From Gemmatimonadota bacterium (GTDB taxonomy: Bacteria; Gemmatimonadota; Gemmatimonadetes; Gemmatimonadales; GWC2-71-9): a stretch of 64,000 bases of DNA. The notes below the pieces were generated by a model, which was given only the letters and a program-made list of their open reading frames with translations, was not told the DNA's origin and searched no databases. The position numbers and the translations under genes are program-made. Every line of letters starts with the position of its first letter. The first letter of the stretch is position 1. Below, piece by piece: positions 34,612-43,826 of the stretch. The stretch lies in assembly GCA_009692185.1 (NCBI GenBank), contig SHZT01000014.1, positions 1-64,000 on the forward strand. Direction: 5' to 3'.

Positions 34612-35985
34612 ATGTTGTTCGCTCCCGAAGACCAAAGGCCAGTGCATTTCATGGGAATCGCCGGTGCCGGCATGAGCGCTTTGGCGCTCATTGCCCGCCG
34701 TCGTGGGGTCCAGGTTTCGGGCTGTGATACCGATATCCGGGGTGCGGCAGACGTGATCAATGCGGGAGCACGGGTCGTCGAAGGTCATGATCCGGCCCAT
34801 GTGGCCGGCGCCCGGGCCGTCGTCTTTACCGCGGCCGTGCGACCCGAGCATCCCGAGCTGGTGGCAGCGCGCGCACGCGGCGTTCCCGTCGTGCCCCGAG
34901 CGGAGGCGTTGAATGCCGTCTGTCGAGGGACCGTCGTGGCGGTCGCCGGCACCCACGGAAAGACCACGACGACGGTAATGACGACGGAAGCACTGACGGC
35001 CGCCGGACGACACCCTACGGGAATCGCTGGCGGCCGTGTCGCAAGCTGGGGCGGCAATGCCCGCCTGGATGGCGACGACCTGTTCGTGGTCGAGGCGGAT
35101 GAGTACGCCAAGTCGTTCCTCGCCCTCACGCCCACGGTTGCGGTCATCACCAACGTCGAGGCCGATCATCTGGAGTGCTACGGGTCGCTCGGCGCGCTGG
35201 AAGACGCGTTCGTCGAGTTCGCCGGCCGCGCTAGGCGCGCGTTGGTCAGCGCGGATGACCCGGGCGCGCTCCGCGTTGCGGCCCGGCTTTCGGTTCCGGT
35301 ATGGCGGGTTGGTTTGTCACCAGACGCCGACGTCACGATCCGTGATGTTCGGCGTGGTCCATTGGGCACGTCGGCACGCGTCGGCTTCCCTGGCAGCCGG
35401 ACGGTTGAGTTGAAACTACGCGTGCCCGGCGTGCACAACATCACCAACGCGGCCGCCGCGCTCGCCGCGGTTGTCGCGTTGGATGCCGATCCCGAAGCCG
35501 CTGCAGCCGCGCTCGCCAGTTTCGGCGGCGTCGGCCGGCGCTTCGAGCAGCTGGGCGCCGCCAAAGGCGTCACCGTGGTAGACGACTACGCCCACCATCC
35601 GTCGGAAGTGCGCGCGACCATCGCCGCGGCGCGGGAACGGTTTCCCGGCCGGCGGCTCGTCGCCGCGTTTCAGCCGCACCTCTACTCCCGCACGCAATCG
35701 CTCGGCGAGGACTTGGGGCGCGCGCTGGCCGGGGCCGACCTGGCAGTGATCACCGAGGTTTACGCCGCGCGGGAGCAGCCCATCGCCGGCGTGTCGGGCG
35801 TCAACGTGGCGAAGGCCGCCGAGCAGGCGGGCGTCCGGGTCGAGTGGGTACCCGACCGCCGGACGCTTCCCTCCCGGCTTGCCGCGCTGGTAGCCGATGG
35901 CGACGTCGTGCTCACACTGGGCGCAGGGGACATCACCGAAGTCGGCCCCGACCTGCTTCGCCGGTTGACCGGCGCCGCGGCATGA
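34612..35985 (+). CDS. murC: UDP-MurNAc:L-Ala ligase
   Basis: First Mur ligase step. N-terminal HFMGIAGAGMSALA, ATP loop VAGTHGKTTTT, VEADEYAKSFL, and VVDDYAHHPSEVRAT in the C-terminal domain. 457 residues. It follows the antitoxin promoter by ~120 bases and overlaps ftsQ by 4 bases (ATGA). murB and ddl, often next to murC, are missing here. Confidence 0.96.
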   Translation: MLFAPEDQRPVHFMGIAGAGMSALALIARRRGVQVSGCDTDIRGAADVINAGARVVEGHDPAHVAGARAVVFTAAVRPEHPELVAARARGVPVVPRAEALNAVCRGTVVAVAGTHGKTTTTVMTTEALTAAGRHPTGIAGGRVASWGGNARLDGDDLFVVEADEYAKSFLALTPTVAVITNVEADHLECYGSLGALEDAFVEFAGRARRALVSADDPGALRVAARLSVPVWRVGLSPDADVTIRDVRRGPLGTSARVGFPGSRTVELKLRVPGVHNITNAAAALAAVVALDADPEAAAAALASFGGVGRRFEQLGAAKGVTVVDDYAHHPSEVRATIAAARERFPGRRLVAAFQPHLYSRTQSLGEDLGRALAGADLAVITEVYAAREQPIAGVSGVNVAKAAEQAGVRVEWVPDRRTLPSRLAALVADGDVVLTLGAGDITEVGPDLLRRLTGAAA

Positions 35986-36677
35986 CCGCTCGCTCGAGGA
36001 TCATGCTGGCGGGAGCGGGCGCCGTTTTGGCCCTGGCCACCATCGTGTGGGGTGGGCCGGTCCTGCTTCGCCACGCGGCGTTCTTCCGCGTGCGGCAAGT
36101 CGAGTTGATCGGCGTCAAGTACCTGCCTCCCAGCGCGGTTCTCGCGGGGCTGGGCTTGTCGCCAACGGCGAACGTATTCGACAACGTCGGGGCGCTCGAG
36201 CGCCGGACGGAAGGCGTTGCGGGCGTGGTGAGCGCCCGGGTCGAGCGGCGTTTGCCGGGCACGTTGCGCGTGACCCTGGTCGAGCAGGTGCCGGTGGCGT
36301 TTACCCCGGGGCCCAATCGGCTCGTGGCGATGGACGGAGACGGCCGCTCCCTTCCGTACGATCCGGCGGCGTCGGGACTGGACCTGCCGATCGTTGCGCG
36401 GGCGGACTCGCTGCTCTTTCGCACGCTGGCCGTCGTGCGGTCCACCGACTCCACCCTGTTTCGCGACGTGGATGGCGCGCGGCGGGTCTCGCCGGGCAGC
36501 ACCCAGCTGGTCCTGGAGATGACCGGCCGGCGTCTCCTGCTCGATGGCGTTCCCGCGCCGGAGGACGTGCGCGCGGTGAGCGCGGTGCGCCGGCATCTCG
36601 CGCAGACGGGCCGGCCGTATCGCGAGCTGGATGCGCGTTACGAGGGCTGGGTGGTCGTGCGACGGAGCGTCATGTGA
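35982..36677 (+). CDS. ftsQ: Cell-division protein FtsQ
   Basis: 231 residues. One transmembrane helix (~residues 6-25) precedes a POTRA domain beginning FRVRQVELIGVKYLPPSAV, then the beta domain with RRLPGTLRVTLVEQVPVAF, characteristic of FtsQ/DivIB. It bridges early and late division proteins. The start overlaps murC and the end overlaps ftsA (ATGTGA). The sequence is fairly divergent, so the call leans partly on position. Confidence 0.9.
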   Translation: MTARSRIMLAGAGAVLALATIVWGGPVLLRHAAFFRVRQVELIGVKYLPPSAVLAGLGLSPTANVFDNVGALERRTEGVAGVVSARVERRLPGTLRVTLVEQVPVAFTPGPNRLVAMDGDGRSLPYDPAASGLDLPIVARADSLLFRTLAVVRSTDSTLFRDVDGARRVSPGSTQLVLEMTGRRLLLDGVPAPEDVRAVSAVRRHLAQTGRPYRELDARYEGWVVVRRSVM

Positions 36678-37903
36678 AGCCGCAGGGGCTGGTCGCCGGC
36701 CTGGATCTGGGCACCACCAAGACGTGCGCGGTCATCGCCGAGGCGAGGGGCGATCACCGCCTCCCCAGCATACGGGTGCTCGGCGTGGGCACGGCCAAGG
36801 GGAGCGGAGTCCGGCGCGGCTTGGTGCGGGACCTCGAAGAAACGACCCGCTCGATTACGCAAGCGCTCAGCGATGCGGAGCGCATGGCCGGCGTGAAGGT
36901 CCCGCTCCTCTACTGCGGGATCGCCGGCGAGCACGTGGCGGCACGGAGTTCGGTGGGGCTGGGCGCGATTACCGGCCAGGAAATCTCGAAGGACGACCTG
37001 AAGCGGGTAGATGACTCGGCGCGGGCGGTAAATCTGGGAACCGACCAGGAACTGCTCCACGACATTCCCCAGGAATACAAGGTTGACAGCCAGGGCGGGA
37101 TCAGCGATCCGCTGGGCATGACGGGTCTCCGGCTCGAGGTGGACATGTACCTCGTCTCGGTGCAGAGCACGGCGATCCAGAACCTGCGGAAGTCGGTGGA
37201 GCGGGCCGGGTACCGGGTGGCGGAAGTGGTACTCGAATCGCTGGCCGCGTCGCTCGCCGTGCTCGCGGAAGAGGAAAAAGAGCTGGGGTGCGTACTGGTG
37301 GAAATGGGCGGGGGCTCGACCAACGTCGCCGTCTTCCGCGATGGGAAGATCCGGTTCCTGTGGTCCTGCCCGTTCGCCAGCGGCCGGGTGACCAGCGACA
37401 TCGTGCAGGGACTCCAGGTGACCCAGGCCGACGCGGAGCGCCTGAAGGAGAAGTACGGCGTGGCGTACGAGCCCCTGGTGAACCCCCAGGAAGAACTGGA
37501 GTTGCCGTCCACGCCGGGGCAGGGCGCGCGGACGGTCAAGCGCGAAATGCTGGCCCACATCATTCACCAGCGGGTGGACGAGATCTTTCACCTGGTCAGC
37601 CAGCAAATCGAAGGCGCCGGGTTCGCGGGACGCTTGCCGGCCGGTGTGGTCTTGACCGGCGGTGGCGCGCACATGCAGGGCGTGGTGGACCTGGCACGCG
37701 AGGTGTTCGCGATGCCGGCCCGGGTGGGAGAGCCCACCCGCGGAATCAGCGGGTTGGTCGACAGTGTACAGGCGCCGCGCTACGCGGTGCCGGTGGGGTT
37801 GGCGTTATACGGCGCCCGACTGCGCGTCGGCAGCGGGGCCGAATGGGATGGCATGGATCGACTGTTGGCGCCGGTCAAGCGGTGGCTACAGGACTTCTTT
37901 TAA
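36674..37903 (+). CDS. ftsA: Cell-division protein FtsA
   Basis: Actin-like ATPase tethering FtsZ to the membrane. ATP motifs GLDLGTTKTCAVI and VEMGGGSTNVAVF, then VVLTGGGAHMQGV. The C-terminus PVKRWLQDFF is an amphipathic membrane-targeting helix. GTG 36674 overlaps the ftsQ stop. 409 residues. ftsZ follows after 17 bases with AAGGAG near the ftsA stop. Confidence 0.96.
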   Translation: MKPQGLVAGLDLGTTKTCAVIAEARGDHRLPSIRVLGVGTAKGSGVRRGLVRDLEETTRSITQALSDAERMAGVKVPLLYCGIAGEHVAARSSVGLGAITGQEISKDDLKRVDDSARAVNLGTDQELLHDIPQEYKVDSQGGISDPLGMTGLRLEVDMYLVSVQSTAIQNLRKSVERAGYRVAEVVLESLAASLAVLAEEEKELGCVLVEMGGGSTNVAVFRDGKIRFLWSCPFASGRVTSDIVQGLQVTQADAERLKEKYGVAYEPLVNPQEELELPSTPGQGARTVKREMLAHIIHQRVDEIFHLVSQQIEGAGFAGRLPAGVVLTGGGAHMQGVVDLAREVFAMPARVGEPTRGISGLVDSVQAPRYAVPVGLALYGARLRVGSGAEWDGMDRLLAPVKRWLQDFF

Positions 37904-37920
37904 GGAGCTTGGGGAATCCT

Positions 37921-39096
37921 ATGGTCTTCGAACTGGAAGAGACGGTCTTGCAGAACGCCCGGATGAAAGTCGCGGGAGTTGGCGGCGGCGGCGGCAACGC
38001 CGTCAACCGCATGATCGAGGAGCATCTCACCGGCGTCGAGTTCATCTCGGTCAACACCGATGCCCAGGCCCTGCTCAGCAACAAGGCGGACCTCAAGGTG
38101 CAGATCGGGAAGAAACTCACCCGCGGCCTCGGCGCCGGCGCGCGTCCCGAGATCGGCCGGCAGGCCATCGAGGAAAACCGCGACGATGTCCAGCGGGTGC
38201 TCGAGGGCGCCGACCTGGTGTTCATCACCTGCGGCATGGGTGGCGGTACCGGGACCGGCGCGGCGCCGCTCATCGCGCAGGTGGCCCGTGACGTCGGCGC
38301 CCTGACCGTCGGCATCGTGACCAAGCCCTTCCTGTTCGAGGGCCGGAAACGGATGCGCCAGGCGGAAATCGGCATCGCCGAAATGAGAAAACACGTGGAC
38401 ACCATGATCGTTGTGTCCAACGAGCGGTTGCTCGCCGTGGTGGGCAAGAACGTGCCGTTCCAGCACGCGCTCAAGAAGGCCGACGAAGTCCTCCTCCACG
38501 CGACCCAGGGCATTTCGACGCTGATCAGCGTCACCGGCCTGGTGAATGTCGACTTCGCCGACGTGCGGACCGTCATGCAGAACGGCGGGTCGGCGCTGAT
38601 GGGCACCGGGATCGGCCGGGGTGAGGACCGCGCGATCGCCGCCGCGCAGCAGGCCATCTCATCGCCCCTGCTCGACAACGTCTCGATCAACGGTTCCACC
38701 GGCGTGCTGGTGAACATCACGGGTGGCGAGGACCTCACGCTCGGCGAGGTCAACCACGTCTCCGAGATCATCCACGAGGCGGCGGGCGACCAGGCCGAGA
38801 TCATCTTCGGGGCCGTGCACGACCCGGCGATGCAAGGGGAAATCCGGGTGACGGTCATCGCCACGGGTTTCGACAAGACCCAGGCGGGGCAAGAGGGGCC
38901 GTTCGCCCGGGCCGGAACGCCGGGCGTATTGTCGTTCCCGACCGCGGCAAAGCCCCCGGCGCGTTCGTCCGGGTCCGTGGCCCAGCCGGGTAACTCCGCG
39001 CAGCCCCGGCGTCCGTCCCAGCCCCAGGCGCAACCGGGCGGACCGGAAGTCTCCGAGATGGAGATCCCGACGTTCATCCGGAGGCAAATGGATTGA
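37921..39096 (+). CDS. ftsZ: Cell-division GTPase FtsZ
   Basis: Tubulin homologue forming the division ring. The GTP signature GGGTGTG is at 107-113 and NxDxQAL-type NTDAQALLS near residue 43. The core ends near residue 315, followed by a Pro/Gln/Ser-rich linker and a C-terminal peptide EIPTFIRRQMD that fits the FtsA-binding consensus. 391 residues. The stop overlaps the next ATG (TGATG). Confidence 0.98.
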   Translation: MVFELEETVLQNARMKVAGVGGGGGNAVNRMIEEHLTGVEFISVNTDAQALLSNKADLKVQIGKKLTRGLGAGARPEIGRQAIEENRDDVQRVLEGADLVFITCGMGGGTGTGAAPLIAQVARDVGALTVGIVTKPFLFEGRKRMRQAEIGIAEMRKHVDTMIVVSNERLLAVVGKNVPFQHALKKADEVLLHATQGISTLISVTGLVNVDFADVRTVMQNGGSALMGTGIGRGEDRAIAAAQQAISSPLLDNVSINGSTGVLVNITGGEDLTLGEVNHVSEIIHEAAGDQAEIIFGAVHDPAMQGEIRVTVIATGFDKTQAGQEGPFARAGTPGVLSFPTAAKPPARSSGSVAQPGNSAQPRRPSQPQAQPGGPEVSEMEIPTFIRRQMD

Positions 39097-40373
39097 TGCG
39101 CCGCCGCGCATTGGCGCTGGCGGTCGGCGGAACGGCGCTCGGGTCGGCGGTGTGGGGCGGAGCCGCGTGGTCCTCCCGCCTGCCGCTTGCTCCGCCCATC
39201 GTCGTGGAAGCCGCGTTCGACACACGGCTCGACACGCTGCGCCGCGACGAGCCCGTCGCCGCGATCTTCATCCGGCGCGGGGTGCCGCGGGCCGACGTTC
39301 AGCGAGTGCTGAACGCGGCGCCGCAGCTCGACCCCAGGCGCGTCCGAGCCGGCCGCGTCTTTGATTTCCGCTACCCCCTGGGCGCCTCCCAGCCAGATCG
39401 CGTGGCCACCCGCCTGGATGATGAGCGTTTCCTTCGCGTGGTACGCGGCACGGACGGCGCGTGGCGCGGCGACATCGAGCGGGTGGGCTGGCAGGCGGTG
39501 CAGCACAGCGTTGTTGGTACCATCGGGTCCTCCTTGTACGACGCCCTCCATCGCATGCTGCCGGACACCGTCCTGCCCCCCGGAGAAGTGGATCGCTTCA
39601 TCGCGGACCTGGCCGACGACGTGTTCGGTTCCGAGATCGACTTCAGCCGGGACGTGCTGGCCGGGGACGGATACGGCCTCGTGTTCGAGCGTCTCACCTC
39701 GTCAATGGGAGACGTACGCTACGGCCGGCTGCTCGCCGCGCGCATCGACACCCGCGGCACGGATAACCGCGCGTACGTGGTCACCGGCGAGGGCGGCCGC
39801 AACCGGTATTACGACGAGCGCGGCATTTCCCTGCGCCGCGCGTTCAAGAAGAGCCCGGTGGCCTACCTGCGCATTTCGTCCCGTTTCTCGGCGAAGCGGT
39901 ACCACCCCGTGCTGGGCACCTGGCGCGCGCATCGCGGTACGGACTTCTCGGCTCGGAGCGGCACGGAAATCACCGCCACGGGCGGGGGCGTTGTACGGAT
40001 GGCCGGGCGAAATGGCGGGTACGGGTTGATGGTGGCGATCCGCCATCCCGGGAAGGAAGTCGTCGAAACCCGCTACGCGCACATGAGCCGGCTGGGGAAG
40101 GGAATCCGTACGGGGACCCGGGTCGAGCAGGGTCGGGTGATCGGGTACGTCGGGGCGTCCGGCCTCGCCAACGGGCCGCACGTCCACTACGAATTCATCA
40201 AGAAGGGCCGCCAGATCAACCCGCAGGCCGCGGACCTGGGTGACGGCACGCCGCTGCCCGACGAGCAGCGCGGGGAATACGTGGCGCTCCGGAACCGGTT
40301 GGCGCCCCTCCTGGCCCCGCCCGTGCCGCGGCAGGTCGCGGCCGGCTCGAACGCGCGAGCCGTTCCGCACTAG
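39096..40373 (+). CDS. M23-family metallopeptidase (LytM/murein hydrolase)
   Basis: 425 residues. A basic N-terminus and hydrophobic signal/anchor (~residues 3-22) precede a ~230-residue helical and beta region (RVQHSVVGTIGSSLYDAL-like, as in OapA/opacity-type N-domains). The C-terminal M23 domain has HRGTD and HVHYEF zinc motifs intact. It likely cleaves peptidoglycan cross-links at the septum, consistent with following ftsZ by one-base overlap. It could also be an EnvC/NlpD-like factor, but the intact zinc ligands favour an active enzyme. Confidence 0.9.
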   Translation: MRRRALALAVGGTALGSAVWGGAAWSSRLPLAPPIVVEAAFDTRLDTLRRDEPVAAIFIRRGVPRADVQRVLNAAPQLDPRRVRAGRVFDFRYPLGASQPDRVATRLDDERFLRVVRGTDGAWRGDIERVGWQAVQHSVVGTIGSSLYDALHRMLPDTVLPPGEVDRFIADLADDVFGSEIDFSRDVLAGDGYGLVFERLTSSMGDVRYGRLLAARIDTRGTDNRAYVVTGEGGRNRYYDERGISLRRAFKKSPVAYLRISSRFSAKRYHPVLGTWRAHRGTDFSARSGTEITATGGGVVRMAGRNGGYGLMVAIRHPGKEVVETRYAHMSRLGKGIRTGTRVEQGRVIGYVGASGLANGPHVHYEFIKKGRQINPQAADLGDGTPLPDEQRGEYVALRNRLAPLLAPPVPRQVAAGSNARAVPH

Positions 40374-40391
40374 ATTCCGCTTCAACAATCC

Positions 40392-41111
40392 GTGCAGATC
40401 TATCCCGCGATCGACATCAAGCGCGGCCAGGTGGTCCGTGTCATGGAACAGGGCGGCGCCGAGACGGTGTACGCCGATGATCCCGTGGCCCAGGCCGAAA
40501 CATTCCTTGCGGCCGGCGCCACGTGGCTACACGTGGTGGACCTCGATCGCGCGTACCGGACAGGCGGGGACAACACGCCGCTGGTCGGCAATATCGTCGC
40601 GACCGCCCGGGCGGCCGGGGCATCGGTGCAGGTGGGCGGGTTGCTCGCAACAGTGGATGACGTGAGCCGGATCCTGGAAACCGCGGCAGCCCGCGCCATC
40701 GTGGCGACGGCCGCCGCGGTTGACGAGGCGGAGCTTGAGCGGATCGTGCGCTCCGCCGGCGCGGCCCGGCTGGGGTTGGCGATTGACCTGCGTGGGGGCA
40801 AACCGGTATTGCGGGGCTCGACCGGCACCGTCCCCGGCGGCGCCGCGGAGATCGCGCGCCGGGCACTGGCGCGTGGAGTCGAGCACCTGGTGTGTCGCGA
40901 TCTCGACCGCGACGGCGTGCTCGGCGGCTTCGCGCTGGACGACGCGGAGGCGGTCGCGCGATTCGGCGGGCGGGTCATCGTCGCGGGCGGCGGGGCGTCG
41001 CTCGCGGATCTCGAGGCGGCGCGGGGGCGGGGGATGAGCGGCGCGATCATCGGGCGCGCGCTCTACGAACAGCGGTTCACACTGGGGGAGGCTATAGCGT
41101 GCTCTGGGTAG
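40392..41111 (+). CDS. HisA-like TIM-barrel protein, divergent
   Basis: 239 residues aligning along the whole length of HisA (ProFAR isomerase of histidine synthesis). It keeps catalytic Asp positions D8 (PAIDIK) and D132 (AIDLRGG), plus CRDLDRDG. The phosphate-binding loops are altered: the usual GGGxR is VGGLLAT (81-87) and the usual VVGSTA is IVATAAA. No other his gene is near; it sits between an M23 peptidase and a vWA-like protein. Either an orphan hisA with degenerate loops or a repurposed paralogue. GTG start at 40392. Confidence 0.75.
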   Translation: MQIYPAIDIKRGQVVRVMEQGGAETVYADDPVAQAETFLAAGATWLHVVDLDRAYRTGGDNTPLVGNIVATARAAGASVQVGGLLATVDDVSRILETAAARAIVATAAAVDEAELERIVRSAGAARLGLAIDLRGGKPVLRGSTGTVPGGAAEIARRALARGVEHLVCRDLDRDGVLGGFALDDAEAVARFGGRVIVAGGGASLADLEAARGRGMSGAIIGRALYEQRFTLGEAIACSG

Positions 41112-42928
41112 TTGTGGGCGGAGTCCTGTCAGCGGCCATCGGCGGCGTGGTGTACCTCTGGGCCGAGCGGATGGGGACCGTCGGGGCGGGGCTGGCCGCC
41201 CTTCGCGCCACCGCGCTCACGGTGCTCGTATTGCTGCTGGTCAATCCCGCCCGCATCGACCGGGTGCGCGGCGGACCACCGACCGTATTGCTCGACGCGT
41301 CCCTCTCCATGGGAACTACGGGCGGCCACTGGCGTGAGGCCAGGGATACCGCCCTCGCGCTGGCCGGCACGCCGGCACGCGTCCTGCGTTTCGGTTCCGC
41401 CCTCGCCTCGTTTGACACGATGCCTCCGGAAGATGGCACGACCCAGTTGTCGGAAGCCCTGCGGGCCGCCGCGGCGCGGTCGGGACCCGTCGTGGTCGTG
41501 AGCGACGGCGGCGTGGACGATGCCGGCGTGCTGTCTCCGGTTCTCACGCAGGGCGTCACCGTCGTCGTGCTGCCACGCGACCCCGTGCCGGATGCCGCGC
41601 TCCTGGACGTGGCGATCGAGGGCCGGATCCAGCGGGGCGACTCGGTTCCGGGGACGTTCCTGGTGTCGACTGTGGGTCCGCTCACCCGGGCGACGGGCCG
41701 TTTCGAAGTCTTCACCGGCCAGCGCCGGTTGCTGGTGAACGAAATCACGCTGCCGCCATCGCCGGGCATGGCCCGCCGCACATTTCTTCTGCCCGCCGGC
41801 CTGCTGGGTGCCGGGGTGCACGTCCTCACATTCCGGCTGACGACATCCGGAGACGGCGAACCTGGGGATGATGTCCGACAGCGGGTCGTGTCCGTCACGG
41901 ACCAGCCGCACGTCGTCGTGCTGGTGAATCCACCGGACTGGGAAGGCCGGTTCCTGGCCTCGACCCTGGCGGAGGTGGCGCACACGACGGTGCGCGGGTT
42001 CGCTCGCGTGCGGCCCGATCGCTGGGTGGACATGCGGACGCTCGCGCCGGTCTCCGCCATGGAGATTCGCGCCACCGTCCGTACCGCGGGCCTGGTCGTG
42101 GCGCGCGGCGACGTGGTGCCTGAGCTGGCCGGCTTCCATGGGCCGCTGTGGCGCTGGCCCGCGGGCACCGAGGCGGCGACGCAGAGCATGCCGGGCGACT
42201 GGTACGTGACGCCCGAGACGCCATCATCGCCGGTGGGTGGCCGGTTTGCGTCGGTCGCGTGGGATTCCGTTGCGCCGGTCGAGGACCTGGTGCCCGTCGT
42301 GGTGGCCCCGGGCGACTGGGTCGGACTCTCGGCGAGGCTCGGACGGCGGGGCGCCGACCGGGCGCTGCTGGTGGGGCGCGATACTGGCGGGCTCCGGTCG
42401 CTGACCACGACCGGGGATGGTTTTTGGCGCTGGGATCTCAAGGGCGGAGCGGCCCGGGAGGCGTACCGGGCGTTCGTCGCGGGCGGGGTGGACTGGCTCC
42501 TCGGCGCGGACGCCATTCGGCGGATCAGCGCGCTCACGGCGAGCCCGACGGTTCCGCGGGGCCAGCCGCTGGCGTTTCGCTGGACGCGGACCCCCGTACC
42601 CGACTCGCTGGTCGTGCGTCTCTCGGGGCCCGACTCGAGTTTCGGCAGTGTCCTGCGTTTCGACGCCCAGGGCGTGGCGCGCCTGTTTGCGCCGCCCGGC
42701 ACGTATCGCTGGTCCGCTCCCGGCGTCGCCGGCGCGGTGGGGTTGTCGGTGGTCGAGTCCTACTCGGACGAGTTCCGCCCGCGGCCCGTGACGCTTCACC
42801 CGGTCGTGCGCGCGGATGCGTTCAGTATCGTCGAGCTTCGCCCGCGCGAGCGGTGGTGGCTCTTCGTGATCGTCGTGCTTGCGCTGCTGGGAGAATGGGC
42901 ATGGCGACTGCGCCGGGGCCTGCCCTAG
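41099..42928 (+). CDS. Membrane-anchored vWA-like protein
   Basis: 609 residues. Two N-terminal transmembrane helices (~1-20 and 27-46) precede a von Willebrand A-like domain beginning TVLLDASLSMG, a MIDAS-type DxSxS variant, and VVVVSDGGVDD. A large beta-rich region follows, and a C-terminal transmembrane helix (~590-605) with a short basic tail. The topology resembles BatA/BatB-like or uncharacterised vWA proteins of Bacteroidetes and Gemmatimonadota. GTG 41099 overlaps the HisA-like gene by 13 bases; ftsY overlaps its end by 28 bases. Function unknown, probably envelope-related. Confidence 0.75.
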   Translation: MLWVVVGGVLSAAIGGVVYLWAERMGTVGAGLAALRATALTVLVLLLVNPARIDRVRGGPPTVLLDASLSMGTTGGHWREARDTALALAGTPARVLRFGSALASFDTMPPEDGTTQLSEALRAAAARSGPVVVVSDGGVDDAGVLSPVLTQGVTVVVLPRDPVPDAALLDVAIEGRIQRGDSVPGTFLVSTVGPLTRATGRFEVFTGQRRLLVNEITLPPSPGMARRTFLLPAGLLGAGVHVLTFRLTTSGDGEPGDDVRQRVVSVTDQPHVVVLVNPPDWEGRFLASTLAEVAHTTVRGFARVRPDRWVDMRTLAPVSAMEIRATVRTAGLVVARGDVVPELAGFHGPLWRWPAGTEAATQSMPGDWYVTPETPSSPVGGRFASVAWDSVAPVEDLVPVVVAPGDWVGLSARLGRRGADRALLVGRDTGGLRSLTTTGDGFWRWDLKGGAAREAYRAFVAGGVDWLLGADAIRRISALTASPTVPRGQPLAFRWTRTPVPDSLVVRLSGPDSSFGSVLRFDAQGVARLFAPPGTYRWSAPGVAGAVGLSVVESYSDEFRPRPVTLHPVVRADAFSIVELRPRERWWLFVIVVLALLGEWAWRLRRGLP

Positions 42929-43824
42929 ACGTGGGAGGCGGTCTGTGGGCGCGGATCAAGTCTGTCGCGCTGACCGATGTGGCGGTGCTGGTGCGCGGGC
43001 TGGACCGGAACGCGTTGGATGGTGTCGAGCGGGTCCTCGCGGAGGCGGATCTCGGTGCCGCCGCTGTCTCGATTGCCCGCGACCTGGAAGCGAGACAGCG
43101 CCGCGGTGAACTCAGGCGCGAAGACGAGGTGCGGAGCTGGCTCCGGGAACAGCTTCTCGCCGGACTCGGCGGCGGGGACCCGGGTGTGCTCAACCTGGGA
43201 CCGGGTGATGGCCCTGGCGTCATTCTGCTCGCGGGCGTGAACGGGGCCGGGAAGACGACCGTGGCGGCGCGACTGGCGTACCGCCTGAAGCAACGGGGCC
43301 GATCGGTCCTGCTCGCCGCGGCGGATACCTACCGCGCGGCCGCCGGGGAGCAGCTCTTGGTGTGGGCCGAGCGCCTCGGCATTCCGTGCGTCTCGGGAGC
43401 GCCGGGAGGCGATCCGGCCGCGGTGGCGTTCGACGCCATCGAAGCGGCTACCAACCGGAACATGGATGCGGTGATCGTGGATACCGCTGGTCGCCTGCAT
43501 ACGCAGAGCGCCCTCATGGACGAACTCAAGAAACTCCTGCGTGTTACCACGCGACGCCGGCCGGGCGCCCCGCACGAGACCCTGTTGGTGCTCGACGGAA
43601 CCGTCGGCCAGAACGCTATGCAACAGGGACGCATGTTCGGGGAGGCCCTGCCGCTCACCGGTCTCGTGATCACCAAGCTCGACGGCACGGCCAAGGGCGG
43701 CGCCGTGCTGGCGATGTCGCGTGAACTGGGTGTGCCCGTCCGGTTCATTGGCATCGGCGAGGGCCTCGAGGATCTCGAGGCCTTCAACGCGGCCAGTTTC
43801 GTAGACCGGCTCCTGTCGGACTAG
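42901..43824 (+). CDS. ftsY: Signal recognition particle receptor FtsY
   Basis: 307 residues comprising only the NG GTPase core; the acidic A domain of E. coli FtsY is absent. The P-loop is GVNGAGKTT (112-120), then DTYRAAA, VDTAGR, and TKLDGTAKGG. It targets ribosome-nascent chains to the membrane together with Ffh. ATG 42901 is preferred because GGGAG lies 7-8 bases upstream; ATG 42895 is the alternative. Confidence 0.95.
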   Translation: MATAPGPALDVGGGLWARIKSVALTDVAVLVRGLDRNALDGVERVLAEADLGAAAVSIARDLEARQRRGELRREDEVRSWLREQLLAGLGGGDPGVLNLGPGDGPGVILLAGVNGAGKTTVAARLAYRLKQRGRSVLLAAADTYRAAAGEQLLVWAERLGIPCVSGAPGGDPAAVAFDAIEAATNRNMDAVIVDTAGRLHTQSALMDELKKLLRVTTRRRPGAPHETLLVLDGTVGQNAMQQGRMFGEALPLTGLVITKLDGTAKGGAVLAMSRELGVPVRFIGIGEGLEDLEAFNAASFVDRLLSD

Positions 43825-43826
43825 GC

